Assembly: GCA_000320605.2 (NCBI GenBank) | Contig: KB445793.1 | Location: 446,556-510,555, forward strand | Direction of reading: 5' to 3' | Length of the DNA: 64,000 bases | From: Gelatoporia subvermispora B | Lineage: Eukaryota > Basidiomycota > Agaricomycetes > Polyporales > Gelatoporiaceae | Shown: in pieces, positions 34,501 to 49,282 of the stretch | Layout: every line of letters starts with the position of its first letter | How positions within the stretch are numbered: the first letter of the stretch is position 1 | Translations under genes and position numbers: made by a program | Notes under the pieces: generated by a model | Seen by the model: only the letters and a program-made list of their open reading frames with translations | Told to the model about the DNA's origin: nothing | Databases searched by the model: none

Positions 34501-35406
34501 TCAAGCAGTGAAGGCCGCAGTGTCGCCGATGCTGCGCTCGAACAGACTCCGCAACCTACGCGGCAGCTCCCGCCAACGATCCCGAAATCTGCCTCTGCAC
34601 GCCGGCTATACACGCCCCGTGAACATGCGACACCTGATACTCTTCCATCTCTCAATACCTCCTTAACCCCGCGCGACCTATCTGGCGAGTATGAGCCCTC
34701 GCCAACCCCGATATCCCGCCACTCTCAGTCCGCTCACCCAGATCATGCGCGTGCCCTGCCTCCTCTTGCGGTCGCGCCTTCTCTTCCGACACTTCCTTCC
34801 GAATCCCTCTTGCGCCGCAGTAGCACCCTCAGCAGCATGAGCACTACTGCGAGCGTCCAGTCCGAGCGGCGTAAAATTTCTAGTGGGTCAAACCTTACCG
34901 TCGTCCCTGCCATGCTCAAGCCGTCGAGCGTCACGACAGCTATCACGACGCACACGGTTTCGAACGCGCCGTCATACGAGAGCACTCCCTCGCCGCTGTC
35001 GAGGAGCAACTCTAACAGCACGACCTCTAGCCGCCCGGGTGGTGTCATCTTCTCCCGTCCCTCGACCATCTCCGTATCGACGCTCAGTGGTCTGCAGCAG
35101 CAGCACGAGGATCCGCGCAAGCGCACTACTTCGGTAATGACCCCTGCCAGCGAGCGGCCGTCTCCAGTGGCCTCGAGGGCCATCTCTGCGTTGCTTTCCC
35201 CGCAGTCCGGCTCCGAGACTGAGCGCCCCACGCAACGGCTGCCTTTCAGTTCGCGTAGCCGTACGTCGCTGGAACGTACGCTGGGGGAGCATGCCAACGG
35301 CGTCTCACGCACGCCTATGGGCACGGGTAGTCAGAGTCAGGTGTCAACGCTGTCAGAACGTAGGGAGCGACGCCGGACGATCACCGAGATTTTCGGGCAG
35401 CGGTGA
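31568..35406 (+). CDS. Large Ser/Arg-rich disordered protein, unknown function
   Basis: Exons 31568-32041, 32328-32972 and 33028-35406, all phase 0, give 1,165 aa. The first intron is 286 nt, far longer than the local norm. Most of the protein is Ser/Pro/Thr/Arg-rich and must be disordered, with many SP and TP sites. A more ordered, probably helical stretch at about residues 660-780 (LDALGVFESHLSRLPPMG, LFGNAQHVVHSLDRLNGMV, VDLVDLWRQVGAEHRENL) is likely the conserved core, with coiled-coil character. The C-terminus ends in a basic RRERRRTITEIFGQR tail. I do not recognise a family. It could be a cytoskeletal or cell-cycle scaffold regulated by phosphorylation, but that is a guess. The model is supported by open frames and clean splice sites. 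Confidence 0.75.
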
Positions 35407-36332
35407 TGAGCGCGGTTCCCTTTTTCTAACTGTACGTAGCCACCGACTACGGTCGTGTGTAATTCATATACTAATTTGGCATTTTAGATTCTAGGGCAAT
35501 CTATCTATTGAGGATCAGCCCGTTTCTGTCATTTCCCGTTCTTGTTCTGTCAGCATCATTTCTCGGACTATTTCTCCTTCGTGTCTGTTGTTCTTCCATT
35601 GGCATCCCGTGTCGCGCTGTAGGGCCGACGCGTGTACATAGGTGTTATCCTATCCTCCTCCTCCCCTTCCCTGTCAATGTCTGTTCCTGTCTGTTTGTTT
35701 CAGTATAGCAAGTTGGTCCCATCGAAGATTGCAAGTATGTTTATGGTTCATGCACGATATGATCCGTTGCCCAGAATACGTTTTGCTAATTTACTATAGC
35801 AATGTAATCGAGCGACGTCGACGTCTCTCAGGGCAGTCAATCAACTAAATATTTCCCAGATTGAGTGCATCTTGCTCGACCCCAGGTGTGATCATGGAAC
35901 CCACGACATGTTGCACATCTCAACATCTGATACGTGCTATTTGACTCATAATCTACTGGGGACATGGGATCTCTATGTATACTCAGCATCCTGCCATCGA
36001 AGTAGCAGACGATTCGCAGATCGTCAGTCACGTCTCCGGGCGCTTGTCGGTGGAGACGCGACGCGTTATTTGGTCGTTGTTTGTTCTGTGGCGGCTTGCT
36101 TGAGTCGGAGCTGACGACGAGTCACGACGGCTCGGGAATACTTGGAAGTTCTCAGGAAGATTGTACATAACCTCTGCCATCTCCACATTGAACGAGCGCA
36201 GTGCTATCTTTCATACAGAACTTAACCTGTTCTGCTGCGTCAGAGCGTTTCTAGAGTACCGACTTGGAAGATTGGCACGTACCGATAGTCAAGATTGCAA
36301 GTGATACAATTATTGGTTGTGTCTTCAGCCCA
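35407..36332. other. Intergenic between Ser-rich gene and Rad4 gene
   Basis: 3' end of the upstream gene and promoter of the Rad4 homolog. No further gene or repeat is supported. Confidence 0.4.
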
Positions 36333-39300
36333 ATGTCCAAGAAAGAACTAGTCGCAGAAGAGGAGAGCGAAGACGATTTCGACTGGGAAGAAGTCGCAGT
36401 ACCTCAAGTAGATGTATCTCCGGCAGTCGTTCTCGATGATACTAGTCAACCAGGTCCCTCTCAGAGACCAACTATTGAGATTACAATCCAGACACAGAAG
36501 AAAGAGATACCTAAGTAGGTTTCAAACAAACTATATTGTGACCAGATTAACTTGTAGTGTAGGAAAAGCGCAAGGGGCGAGCAACTCTACGCTGAACGTT
36601 TGACGCGTCTGACCTGCCACAAGATTCATACAGTCGCTCTTCTTGGCAATGCAGGAATTCGCAATAAATGGATCAACGACCCTCTCTTACACGTATGCCA
36701 TTCCACTGATATCCTCTCGTCTCTAGAAATTCTCACGAATATATCTGCAGGCTCGACTAATTTCGATTACACCCCTCCAACTGCAGAACACGTTTACTTC
36801 AATCCACAAGTCGCGTGTCCCAGAAGCAGCAATGCGAGGCCGTCTCTTTGAGTCTGCTATCACTCGACTTGTCGAGTGGTGGATTGACTACTTCTATGTG
36901 GAGCCCACCGGTCATATCCGTAGTCGCACCTTCGAGGAGGTTCAGGCAACTCTTACTAATGAGATAAAAGGCAAAGGCAAAGCCCGGGCCAAAGATTATG
37001 AGAGTGGGGATGAGGACGAGGGTGAAGTCGTTCGGAGCGAAAAGAGCCTGATGAAACACGCTCTCATGCGGCGCGGCTCTCGTGACACAAGTGCACAGCT
37101 ATTCACCGCACTCTGTCGTGCGCTAGGTATTCCTACACGACTAGTGGTCAGTTTGCAGAGTGTCCCGTGGCAAGCAAATGCGGGAAAGCCGAAGACATCC
37201 ACAAAGAAGCCACTTGGAAAAGCAAAGGGCAAAGGAACAAGCAAAGAGACATCTATCGACATTGATGAGGAAGATGAGGATGAGAACATGGATATGGAAG
37301 AAGTTGATATACCTGGATCAACTTCCGGCGTCTCTACCCCAGATACCAAGGCCGGTTTTCTTGGAACTGGACAACGTCTCGATGGCGGCAGCTCGTCGCC
37401 AGCCAGCGCTAGTGCCAAGAACAAACCGAAGGCACCGCCTATAATTAGGCTTAGGAAGTCTCGGGGTCGGAAGCTTGGCTCAGCTTCTCAGCAACTTCCA
37501 AGAAGTACGTGCGATGTACCGTCCATGTATGCCTAAGTACTGTTGCTCAATGTGCCGAGAAGGGGAACGTACTCCAGATCCCACCACAACGGCACCTGTC
37601 TTCTGGACTGAGGTATTCTCTCGCGCCGATGCGCGCTGGATTCCTGTGGATCCCATTCGCGGTATCTTGAACAAACGGAAAGCATTCGATCCTACGCCGA
37701 ATCCTAATGCTGTAATCAAATTGGACCGTTCTCGACGGTTTAAGACGGAGAATAGGATGGTGTATGTGTTGGCCTTTGAGGAGGACGGCTATGCACGAGA
37801 CGTTACCCCAAGATATGCACGAGAATACGGGGCGAAGGTGGCCAAGATACAACAAGGAGGGAAAGGTAGGAAGGAGTGGTGGGAGCATATAGTCAACCTC
37901 GTCAGGAGGCCGTACAGGCTGGTTCGTGCTTCGTCCATCGTACTAGATCCTGTGTTTCAAATGTCTCATTCTCCAACAGCATAGGGACGACCTTGAGGAC
38001 GAGGAGTTGCAATCTAATCAGCTGACTGAAGCCATGCCTACCTCAATGGCAGGCTTCAAGGACCACCCTTTGTACGTATTCCTGCCGCCCATCAGACACA
38101 GTCAGTGATGTAGATAGCGCACAGATATGTCCTATCTCGCCATCTGAAGCGAGATGAGGTTGTGCATCCCCTCGTGGAGCTGGGCAAATTCCGCGGAGAA
38201 CCGGTCTACCCGCGCTCGAACGTCCTCTCCCTGAAGACAGCGGAGAACTGGATGCGCCAGGGTCGAAAGGTACGCGAAGGAGCACAACCGATGAAGTTGG
38301 TCAAGCAGCGTGCCATGACAGTCAGCAAGCAACGCGCAATTGAAATGGCTCTCGCCAGTCGTTCGGAAGGATTATCCGTCGCTGGCGACAACGGCCACGA
38401 GGGTTTCGCGAAGGAGGTCGGTGTCATGCAAGGCTTGTATGCAGAACATCAGACGGAGCTGTACAAGCCTGATCCTATCGTCGACGTAAGTGTCTCTAAT
38501 CTGTCGTCAAGCGACCTGCTGGATTTTCACGTATCCGAACAGGGAAAAGTACCGAAGAATGATTTTGGTAATATTGACCTGTACGTACCGTCGATGCTAC
38601 CAGAAGGCGCAGCATATATCCCTTGTCAGTGATCCTTGTTTTTCCTTGACACGCGGCCAACTGACGTAAAGTATGATCACGCTTGCAGATAAAGGAGCTG
38701 CCAAGATTGCACGGCAATTAAGTTTCGACTTCGCCGAGGCCGTGGTGCGTACTTCTGGACACACACATCCAGCGCCATTACTCAGAAAATTATGTATGGT
38801 ATTTCCATTGACCAAATCTAGACGGGGTTCGAATTCAAGAAACGCAGGGCTTTTCCCGTAATCACGGGCATTGTTGTTGCAGCGGAGAACGAAGAGACGA
38901 TACTCGAGGTACGATCAACTGCTTTGTGGCGGCGGAGTACGATCTACCAGATATGTCCTATAGCTCCTGACGTGGCTGTTCGCAGGCATATTGGGTAGCC
39001 GAGCACGATGCCGAGGAGAAACGCCGTGCAAAGCGGCAAGACCAGGTGATCAAGCGGTGGACGAAGCTCATCCAGGGGCTGAGAATCCGCCAACGCTTAC
39101 AGGAACAATACGCCGAAGGAGCAGAGCACACGCCTCGTGAGAGCTCTCCGGCTGAGGCGGCCGAGGACGTGAGCCCTCCCGCGATGTACAGTTGTATCCA
39201 GTTTCTAACAATGGGATGTGTGCAGGCCTCCCTACAAGGTGGCTTCCTCACTAGTGCAGATGATGTCGTGCAGCCTTTCTCCCTGCCGAAGAATCTCCAT

Positions 39301-39978
39301 CCCGTACTGCAAGGTTCCACGATCTTATCGATGACACCAGGTAGTAGTGGACGGCAGAGCAGTCCGGATCTTGACATGGCCGAAGAGGCAGACGTTCTCT
39401 ACACATCTGCACCGGCTACTACCGTGCCCGGTGAGGACGAAGACGACATGGAGGAAGTGCAAGTGCTGCGAGAACCTACCAGCCTGTCCAAGCTGGTCCC
39501 CAAGACTATGCGCGAGCTTGCCGAGACCGCCGCCCAGGATTTGCAGGACATAGATGGCAGTGCCGGCGCGACTCAGGCACACCAGCCGGCTGTACAAGAT
39601 CTGGGGACGAATTCACCGTCTTTCCCGAACCCTGTTACAGAAGTGAATGGGAGTGGAGGCGCGCAGAGTATCCGAAGAAGCAGTACGCGAGCGAGCACAC
39701 GGAGTACACGGACAAATACACCCAGTCAGACGGCCAAGACAGCTGCTAAGATCGGCAGTCGCCGCGGCAGGAAGCGGGCACGAGACGAAAGCGGGGACGA
39801 TGTCTCGGAAGATGATAGCACGAAGGCCCCAGGCCAGTCATCGCCAGCAAAGCGCACTAGACGGCCGGCAGCCCCGATTCCTGCATCAACGAGAGTCTTA
39901 CGGGCACGTACGTTGAAAAGTGCTTTTCAGCAAGAGAAGGAAATGGAGGAGGCCATTGAAAGAGCCATCGCGGACTAG
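36333..39978 (+). CDS. RAD4: DNA damage recognition protein Rad4/XPC
   Basis: Eleven exons (36333-36514, 36563-36692, 36751-37504, 37563-37921, 37980-38071, 38125-38485, 38543-38624, 38689-38744, 38822-38908, 38986-39168, 39226-39978) give 1,012 aa. The N-terminus is acidic (EESEDDFDWEEVAVPQ). A transglutaminase-like fold spans about 60-475, with a charged low-complexity insert, and includes APVFWTEVFSRADARWIPVD. Beta-hairpin domains follow: BHD1 about 495-560 (FKDHPLYVLSRHLKRDEVV), BHD2 about 600-650, BHD3 about 650-715 (TGFEFKKRRAFPVITGIVVA). The C-terminus is basic and disordered. The family finds helix-distorting lesions and starts global-genome nucleotide-excision repair with Rad23 in the nucleus. 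The last intron (39169-39225) leaves the frame open if retained, but it has GTGAGC, a CTAAC branch site and CAG, so I spliced it. The stop is only 113 bp from that of TRM61. Confidence 0.95.
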
Positions 39979-40091
39979 GACAATATACAGTACATCCTAC
40001 TTTTGATTGTTGCTATGTAATCTTTGGTCTTGTGCCTGCAGAGACTCGTCAGCATATTCAGCTAGGGTATCCACAAGACCTCCTACCTCTA

Positions 40092-42471
<2,380 letters not shown>

Positions 42472-43209
42472 TTTTTGTGAGATAATTCGCAGAGAAGGCG
42501 ACGCGGAAGGAACCTATGCCAGCCTGTGCCAACCTGATCCCAAGTAAGTAGAGGAAGAACAAGGGGATGACAGGTGGAATCTCGCTAGGTCCAAAGTTAA
42601 GCGTGGGAAGATGCGGAAAACGGGCTGGATCTGAGGCCTTAGCGCACGACCCGAGCCGGCGGGGACAAATTCCCAACTTGCGATAGTTAAAATGGCCCTG
42701 AAGTTTTCGCCAGATTTCGTGTTTGGCAGCAGACCTGCCGTCGGCGGGTGGGAGGCTGAGCAGATGCATCGTTGCCCGAGTCGTACGTTGCACTCGCCAC
42801 CGGCTGAGCGCGCGGATAATCAGACATTTCGCCAGGTTCTTTAGCCAGGCTCTTGTGTTAGTTATATTCTTGTCGCACACTCGCAACCCGTTAATTGTCG
42901 GGTCGTCATATCCCCCCGCCCTCGTGGCAGCTCTAAGTAGTTCTGTCGTTCTTGATTCCGTTTCGTTGCCCCCCTCGCCCTCTCGGCGCGTCTCGCTACC
43001 TTTCGTCTCCTTTCTCCGAGTACTGTAAACGAATCCACGCAGATAGCCAGCATACTGAGCATGAGCCGGTTTACCTAGTCGGGCACGTCAACTCGCGCTA
43101 CTTCTAGAAATTCACGTCCTATCTCCACCAACTCGCTACTTTCCTTGTCTTCCACCCGCTTCGTCCGCCCGAATCTTCCCACCATTCTTCCTGTCCAACA
43201 CCCACAACC
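42472..43209. promoter_or_regulatory. Shared divergent promoter, TRM61 and PAS gene
   Basis: 738 bp between two start codons that point away from each other. It should contain both promoters. It is pyrimidine-rich on the plus strand from about 42940 to 43200, just before the PAS gene. No clear TATA box or repeat was seen. Confidence 0.5.
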
Positions 43210-44620
43210 ATGGATTCCAACTCTCCGTGTGTCTCCTTCAGTGCGTTTGCCTCTCCTCTGTCCTCCTCAGCTGATCTGATGGTCCGCTTGTGATCATGCG
43301 CAGTCGGGATCGTTGATTTCACAGAGGACGTAAGGGCGCTTTACTTTGACGCCCGACCAATCGTTGTCTGACACAGTGCTCCGTCCCAGGCCAAATGGCT
43401 CTACTGCTCAGAATCTGTCTATGACCTCCTAGGTACGCACACATCGTGCTAAGACCCATTCCGAGCTCACAAGTCTGTCCTCTTTTAGGTTTTGAGCCGG
43501 TTGAGCTCATGGGGACGCCGTCCTTGGATCTCGTCCACCCCGACGAGTTCCCGCAGGTGCGGGCTATCCACTACACGACTATCAAACAGGACCAGGCGGC
43601 CGTGCTTGTGTACATGCGCATGCGACACAAGGACCCGACCAAAGGATACATTCTCTGTGCAATCGTGCGTTCCCGTCTTGCCCCGCGCTCTCCGCGGGAT
43701 CCGCTCACCGCCCCCGCCCCTGCAGTCGCGTACTGTCTGCCAGAACGTACTCGTCGGGAGCGTGTCGTTCGCTTCGCCCGGTCCCAAGGCGATGCATAAC
43801 GCCTCCACCGCACAGGAAGTGACAATCATCACCCCGACCGCGAAGGACTTTGAGTTTAGGGTGAACCACCTTGCTGTTGCCCGCTCCGCCGCACGGATAG
43901 CTCATATCACTCCCGATCCTACAGAGATGGAACGATCCTAACCCCATGCCTCCGTGCCCCGTACCAGGCCTTGGGCCACCGAGCCCTCCGGGTTCGGACA
44001 AGAGCCCCCGCTCTACTAAATACGATCCAGTCCACGCGGCACCGATGCGGTTCGCGCCCCTGCCTGAACAGTCCGTCCGCACTGCACTCATTCTGGACCG
44101 CTTCTCGATGAACTGCGGTATCCTCTATTGCGCGAACGATAGCCTCATCCCCACTACAAAGGTCATGGGCCGGAGCTTCTTTGACTTTGTCGTCAAGAAA
44201 GACGAGGATCGCGTGCGCAGCTGGATCGATGTCATCAAGGGGTGGGGCGTCAACGAGCGCGGACAGCCCAGCGACGGCGGATTCGGCTTCGGCAAGTTCG
44301 GCGTGCTGGTGGAGGGAAGGAACTCGAGGTTTGTCCGCTATTCATTGTATTGCCAATGTCTACGACAGAATCTTATCAACTACACCCGCCGCAGTGAACG
44401 CTCTCCCGAGCCTGCTCCCGCACGCCACCGGCACAACACACACGGCAGCGGCCGCGACCGCGACCGCGACTCGCACTCCAGGAGCCACCACCCCGCCTCG
44501 TCGCCCACGCGCCCACGTGCACGCGTACGCACGGAGGCACAGGAGCAAGGCCTGATCGTCGACGCCATCTTCTCGGCGCACTCCGACGGCCTCATGGTCA
44601 TCCTGCGACCGTCCTCATGA
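43210..44620 (+). CDS. PAS domain protein (PAS fold, no LOV motif)
   Basis: Seven exons (43210-43240, 43304-43329, 43390-43432, 43489-43664, 43726-43860, 43925-44328, 44395-44620) give 346 aa. A PAS fold spans about residues 8-118 (IVDFTEDAKWLYCSESVYDL, LGFEPVELMGTPSLDLVHPD and a CQNVLVGSVSFASPG strand). The flavin-binding Cys motif of LOV photoreceptors is absent, and there is no GATA zinc finger, so it is not a full White Collar protein. A second, less conserved region (ILDRFSMNCGILYCANDSL) follows, and the C-terminus is Arg/Ser/His-rich. Similar PAS-only proteins occur in mushrooms, but I know no assigned role; a signalling or transcription-partner role is inferred. The last intron (66 nt) keeps the frame open, so a longer isoform by retention is possible. 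Confidence 0.82.
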
Positions 44621-47418
44621 TGGCCTACATAGTTGCCTTTCTTGGGTCCCTACGACGTCCTGCTTCCGGCCAGGAGTGTAAGATATTCGTTATGACTGCT
44701 ACGCCTTGCTTATGCCCCCGCGTCCGGGAAAAGGCCTGCGTGCGCTCCGCAGTCTTCCGCTAGTTGCTAGATCTGTGGGGCGTGCTGCCGCGCCTCGGTT
44801 CGTGACGTCCGTAGATTTGCTATGCCGTCCTTTTACCTTGAAATCATGCCTTGATACGTTTCGAATGCCCTGTCTTCTGTATGTCGTATTGGCTACCCTT
44901 GGTCTCGAAGGTTGTCTCCTCTCGTCTCGTCCTTGTCCGCATCCGCTTGTATGTTCTCCTTTGAGGTCGATCATGCTGTAAAATGTATCGTTTTCCGTGT
45001 GCACGAACGCGTGTCTGCGTGGACGAACGGCCGCACAGATGGCGTGTGATCTGTCTCGATGGACAGGATCCCCTCGTTCGGACCTGGGAAGTGGAGCATG
45101 CATGAAACAAACTTACTGTCAGCGCCTTCCCCAGGTGGAAAAACCCGCTGACATACGAATTCCTGATCAAGCGTTACGAACCCCATGGACAACGCATCCA
45201 GGCCGCTGCATATGACAAGAAGAGGCACGGAACGGACATGTGGCCCGAGGCAAGAAGCAGCATAGAGGATAGCTCGGTTGAGCGAGAGAAGGTGGTCGGC
45301 TGAATCAATTGTCGAAGCTCGTCGCTTGCACGCACGAACGCGTTCATTTCTTGTTCCGCCTTACAGCCCTGACCGCTGCGGTGATATCCTGGCCGAGAGA
45401 ACGTGGCTGCACAGAGAGCGCACAGATCTGCTCCCGCAGATCTATCACCGCCTCCTCATTGCCGCGGGCTCTAGCGGAAGCAAACTTGTCTCTCTCCCTT
45501 GTTCTGCAGGACGGCATCGCTGCGGCCCTCCTCGACGATGCGTTGGACAATCTGCTGAAATTTTACTGCTGGACGGCTCTCGCTCTGGATATGGCTAGCT
45601 CTCCGTCAGTCACGACTCACCTCTGCGTGCTTCCCAGACACATATCGGATAACTGTCGTACACTGGGAGCGAGCACGACGAGCACGACGGGACGGGCAGC
45701 CTCCATCGCAGTGCGGGAGTCGCCACGCGCCTGCACCGCGGTCGCAAACGTGGACATATACTGCACGGGCACCGCCCACAACTCAGGTGAAGCGGCCAGA
45801 TCCATTGGCACCCGCGCATCTCAGCGAACGTCCCGACCGGGCACGGCCACAAACTTTACCGCCAATTCCGGATGCTGCGCATGGTTTCGACAGGCCCCCC
45901 CGCCGATCAGGCTCGGCGCGCCCCACGCCCTCCAATTGTGCCGCACACGCAAGATCTCCTCTCGAATCTGCAAATTTTGGGGTGCAAGGCTGGCGGACAC
46001 TAGCAGCGCGCAACCCGGACGCAATCGGAAGGTACATCAATCTCCGGGCGCCCGCAGTGCTCGCGGCCAGGCTCCAGCTAGGGTTGCACGGAATTTCCAT
46101 GGTCTTCTGCGAGGGAACAGCGATGGCGCGCAGCAAGCGCAGGCGCGAGCGCGGGGCAAGCGGGCTCCTGGCAGCGGTGGGAGATGCACGCACGGACTCA
46201 CGGAGGCATCAGCGATCCAGCAGCCAGCCGCACAGAGCCGCATCGCGGCATTATAGTTGCCTGGATGGCGAGCTGATCGATTGGTGGTGGTTTGAGGGTC
46301 CCCATCGGTGGTCTGGGCCGTTGGCTGCCGCTGGGCAGACAATAATGCACGGCTACGGCTCGCTGTGATCGCGTATGGAGGCTTTCTGATCAGGGCGAAC
46401 ACTGCTTTGGGACCGTGCCGGCTTTACGCGCTTTTCTGCTGACGGTCCAACGTCAGCAAAAATGCGAGCCGCACACATGTCAAGTCATGCCTTTCAGATT
46501 CGCCCGCGCTTGACGAGACTCGGTCCAATAGCAGTCTGCGAACGGTCGCCAGATTTCCCTGGGACGCGACGGATGACCTAGAATTTGCTACGGCTCTAAA
46601 ACCTGGAGAAAACCGCTCAAGCGGCCGCTTTTTGGCCCGGTAGTGTTCACAAATAGCTGTGGCACCTTGATCATCCTGAAAGGACTCGTGAAGATTGTCT
46701 GGGCACCGGGGGAAGACAATATGAGGCTTTGCCCGCAAATTTGGGTATAGAGACAATGCACGAGACGATGGTAAGCTCCATGATCTTGGATCTCGTCGTG
46801 CACACGCTCAGATCTGCTGTCCCTCTTTTCGATGGTCTGATCTGCGTATCCTATTGTGTACAGACGGCTATCGAGCTGTCCTCGCACGCCGTACTCGGCC
46901 CCGCACCCCCGTCGGCGCCGTGATCACCAAAATGGACCGGGCATGCCCTGGAACGTCGCACGTCTTGCAGAGAGGTCGAAGGCTTCACTCTTCCACTGCT
47001 GATCGATCCGATTCTAAAGGCACTGGCCCCTGGTTCTACCTCGCGTCATGCCAGTCACGTCCGTGCCTGTGTATACATGGCTGCTTCTCAATGTCTCTGA
47101 CATTCAAACTTGCCGCTGAGCGCATTCGAATCTAACGCTCCGCTGTATCAGAGCTCAAGCGCTCATGGATCATCTTCCCAATGTCTGATCTCGGAATTAT
47201 AATGTACCGGAGGTCGACTCTATCGGACTTTCAGACATCTCAAAGGCAAATCAAAGGCAAATGAATCTCTTGATGCGCTTTCGACGCGATCGGATGCCCG
47301 AACCAAGAGGACGGGTCGAAGATCGAGTACGGGTATGATCGCAATGAATAGATATACAAAGTAATACTACTTCTACATATATACTGGCCCGTGAGCACTT
47401 CAAGCGATGCGGTATGCC
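44621..47418. other. Gene-poor region with GC-rich open stretch
   Basis: About 2.8 kb. Between about 45300 and 46400 several frames on both strands stay open (for example + 45309-46256, 315 aa; - 45783-46193), because the DNA is GC-rich. On the minus strand one chain of frames can be spliced with good signals (for example a donor near 45607, continuing into 45344-45550), but no protein family is recognised. I therefore do not call a gene. The rest shows nothing. Confidence 0.35.
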
Positions 47419-48724
47419 TTACACCTTGTAGCTGTTATCTTGCATGATGGTGTCCATCATCGACTTCGTACGGCTAAAGTCAGAGTCTGACGACGCGAAC
47501 TGCATGGTATCCAGCGGGATGGTCCGTACGGGGTCTAGAGTGCCGACACCCGGGCGGATAGGTCCCTTGGCGTGCTGGCTACGTGTCAGCCGCGAGTGCA
47601 CGTCATTGGACGTCAAATGTAAACCCGCCAAGACCAGGATCATGGTGGGCGTGATCGCCTGGAAGTGCGTTCAGGACGTGAGTACGGGAGGGTTGTATTG
47701 AGTGCGTGACAGAACTTACGGTCAGCTGTGCGATAGGGTCGTACACGATGTAGAACGCGTTTGAATCGAGGAAGTACAGAGTGATCTCGCAAATAAGTGC
47801 GACCGAGTAGATCATTCCAGACTCGATGATAATGAGTAGGATTCGCCAGTATCGGAAGTTGCGTGTCCCGCCGCTGAAGCGCAACATATACCTGCCGAGA
47901 TATGAGATATGGACCACGTATTTGGCACTGAACGCTCACCAGACTCGCAGCGCAATCAGAGTTGTGACCACCACATTGGTCGCGAGTGACAGGCTGAAAA
48001 GAGAGCCGTTCCAAACCTGTAGTGTGTGCGCAAAAGCGCTATGTACGGCCGTCGCTCTTGCGAAATAGACGGTTTGACCGAATCCACATACTAGGAGAAG
48101 AGTTAGCTGTTTTGAGGAATCACTTCACACCAGACGTACCTGCGGATGCTATGATCAGCGCTATGGGAAGCACGCAGACCTTCCAATCTCTGCCCCATAC
48201 AAGCCAGCACCGCCAGACCTTACGACAAATATTTCAGGACACGTCATTGGGGAAGTTGACCTCGGAACGTACCACAACGCTATCACCAATCACGGACTAG
48301 AGCGGCGCTGAGATCAGGCTTCTGGCACGAGCTGACGCTATCACTCACGTTGACGGTATGCAGGCACACCTTGACCACGTTGGCGGGTATCGAAACATCC
48401 GAGAAGAATGCAGCCGGGCCTCCGGGCTGATTGCGTAGGATAATGAACCCCTCGATAAGCCGGTCGAACCCTAAAGAAACGTGGGCTGTCGAGAAGCAGA
48501 ACATTGCGACCGCGACCGTGACGAGCGACTTATTGACCTTCGGGGTTCGGCGCCGCACGGTCAGGACGAAGATACAGGACCAGAATAGCACAAAATTCAT
48601 CCCTGCGAAGCCGGTGAGCTTGTGAGAGAACCTCTTGCGCTGTGGGACACTTGCCGTAGAACAACGTCTCGAGCCATATCGCGGCGAGGTATGCCCTGTC
48701 GAGTGGGATGTTTGCGCCTGCCAT
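47419..48724 (-). CDS. Seven-helix membrane protein, basidiomycete family
   Basis: Seven exons (complement of 48655-48724, 48349-48602, 48273-48296, 48140-48218, 47940-48090, 47720-47891, 47419-47658) give 329 aa. About seven hydrophobic helices are visible, starting with LDRAYLAAIWLETLFYGMN and ending with TPTMILVLAGLHLTS. Conserved blocks include VNKSLVTVAVAMF, HVSLGFDRLIEGFI, DSVVVWRCWLVWGRDWKVC and YDPIAQLT. The C-terminus (about 65 aa) is cytoplasmic-like and ends in short polar sequence. Basidiomycetes have many such proteins of unknown function with a receptor-like topology. The first intron is of the rare GC-AG type (48603-48654, donor GCAAGT), and exon 3 is only 24 nt. A sensor role is inferred from topology alone. 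Confidence 0.85.
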
Positions 48725-49282
48725 GGTCGCCGGCGTGCTCGAGCACCGATAGTGGGGAATCCTGGGGCAGCCTGAGGTGGTTGCGACATGACTAGAGGGC
48801 GTCCGGACCCTATAAGTCTGGATCTGCTCGACTTGCGAGAGAAAAGAAGCTTCTCAAGCGGGGTCGAGCGCCACGGGTGATAATTTATCAAGATGACTTC
48901 AGCTGGCGTTGGCCATATGATGATGCTGTCCATTGCAGCCCGCTGCCACGAATCAGATGCGGCGACGTAGCCAACGTTCTTGACATTTTTGACTGAACTT
49001 TGCATTATTTACGAGTCGGATGAAAGGGATGTGGTTCCGTGTGAAGGTGATGTCTGGCTACGGCGAAAGAGGCAGCCGTTCGCGTCAAGTGCCGTATCCT
49101 GCCGTATCGCTGGCGACGACTCCGGTCTGGCCAAACGCGTCCTACCGGATTATGTAAGACACGCGCTGTCAGCCACCGACGCGACTTGTGGCGAACTACG
49201 AACACTGCAACTCCCTCGCCATCGCGGGCTTGTCTCGTCCATTCATCATTCAAACCTGCACTGAAACTCCCATGTGCTTACG
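48725..49282. promoter_or_regulatory. Divergent promoter, membrane protein and RecQ helicase
   Basis: 558 bp between two outward-facing start codons. No clear TATA box, repeat or extra gene. Both flanking genes share a GC-AG intron with the same donor sequence, but nothing in this spacer explains that. Confidence 0.45.

Noticed and set aside
38822..38835. GGTTCGAATTC as a possible tRNA T-loop
   Set aside because: It is inside a coding exon of Rad4 (TGFEFKKRR) and no cloverleaf can be formed around it.
45309..46256. 315-aa plus-strand ORF as a gene
   Set aside because: No domain, Arg/Ala/Ser-rich composition typical of GC-rich DNA, and competing frames on the other strand.
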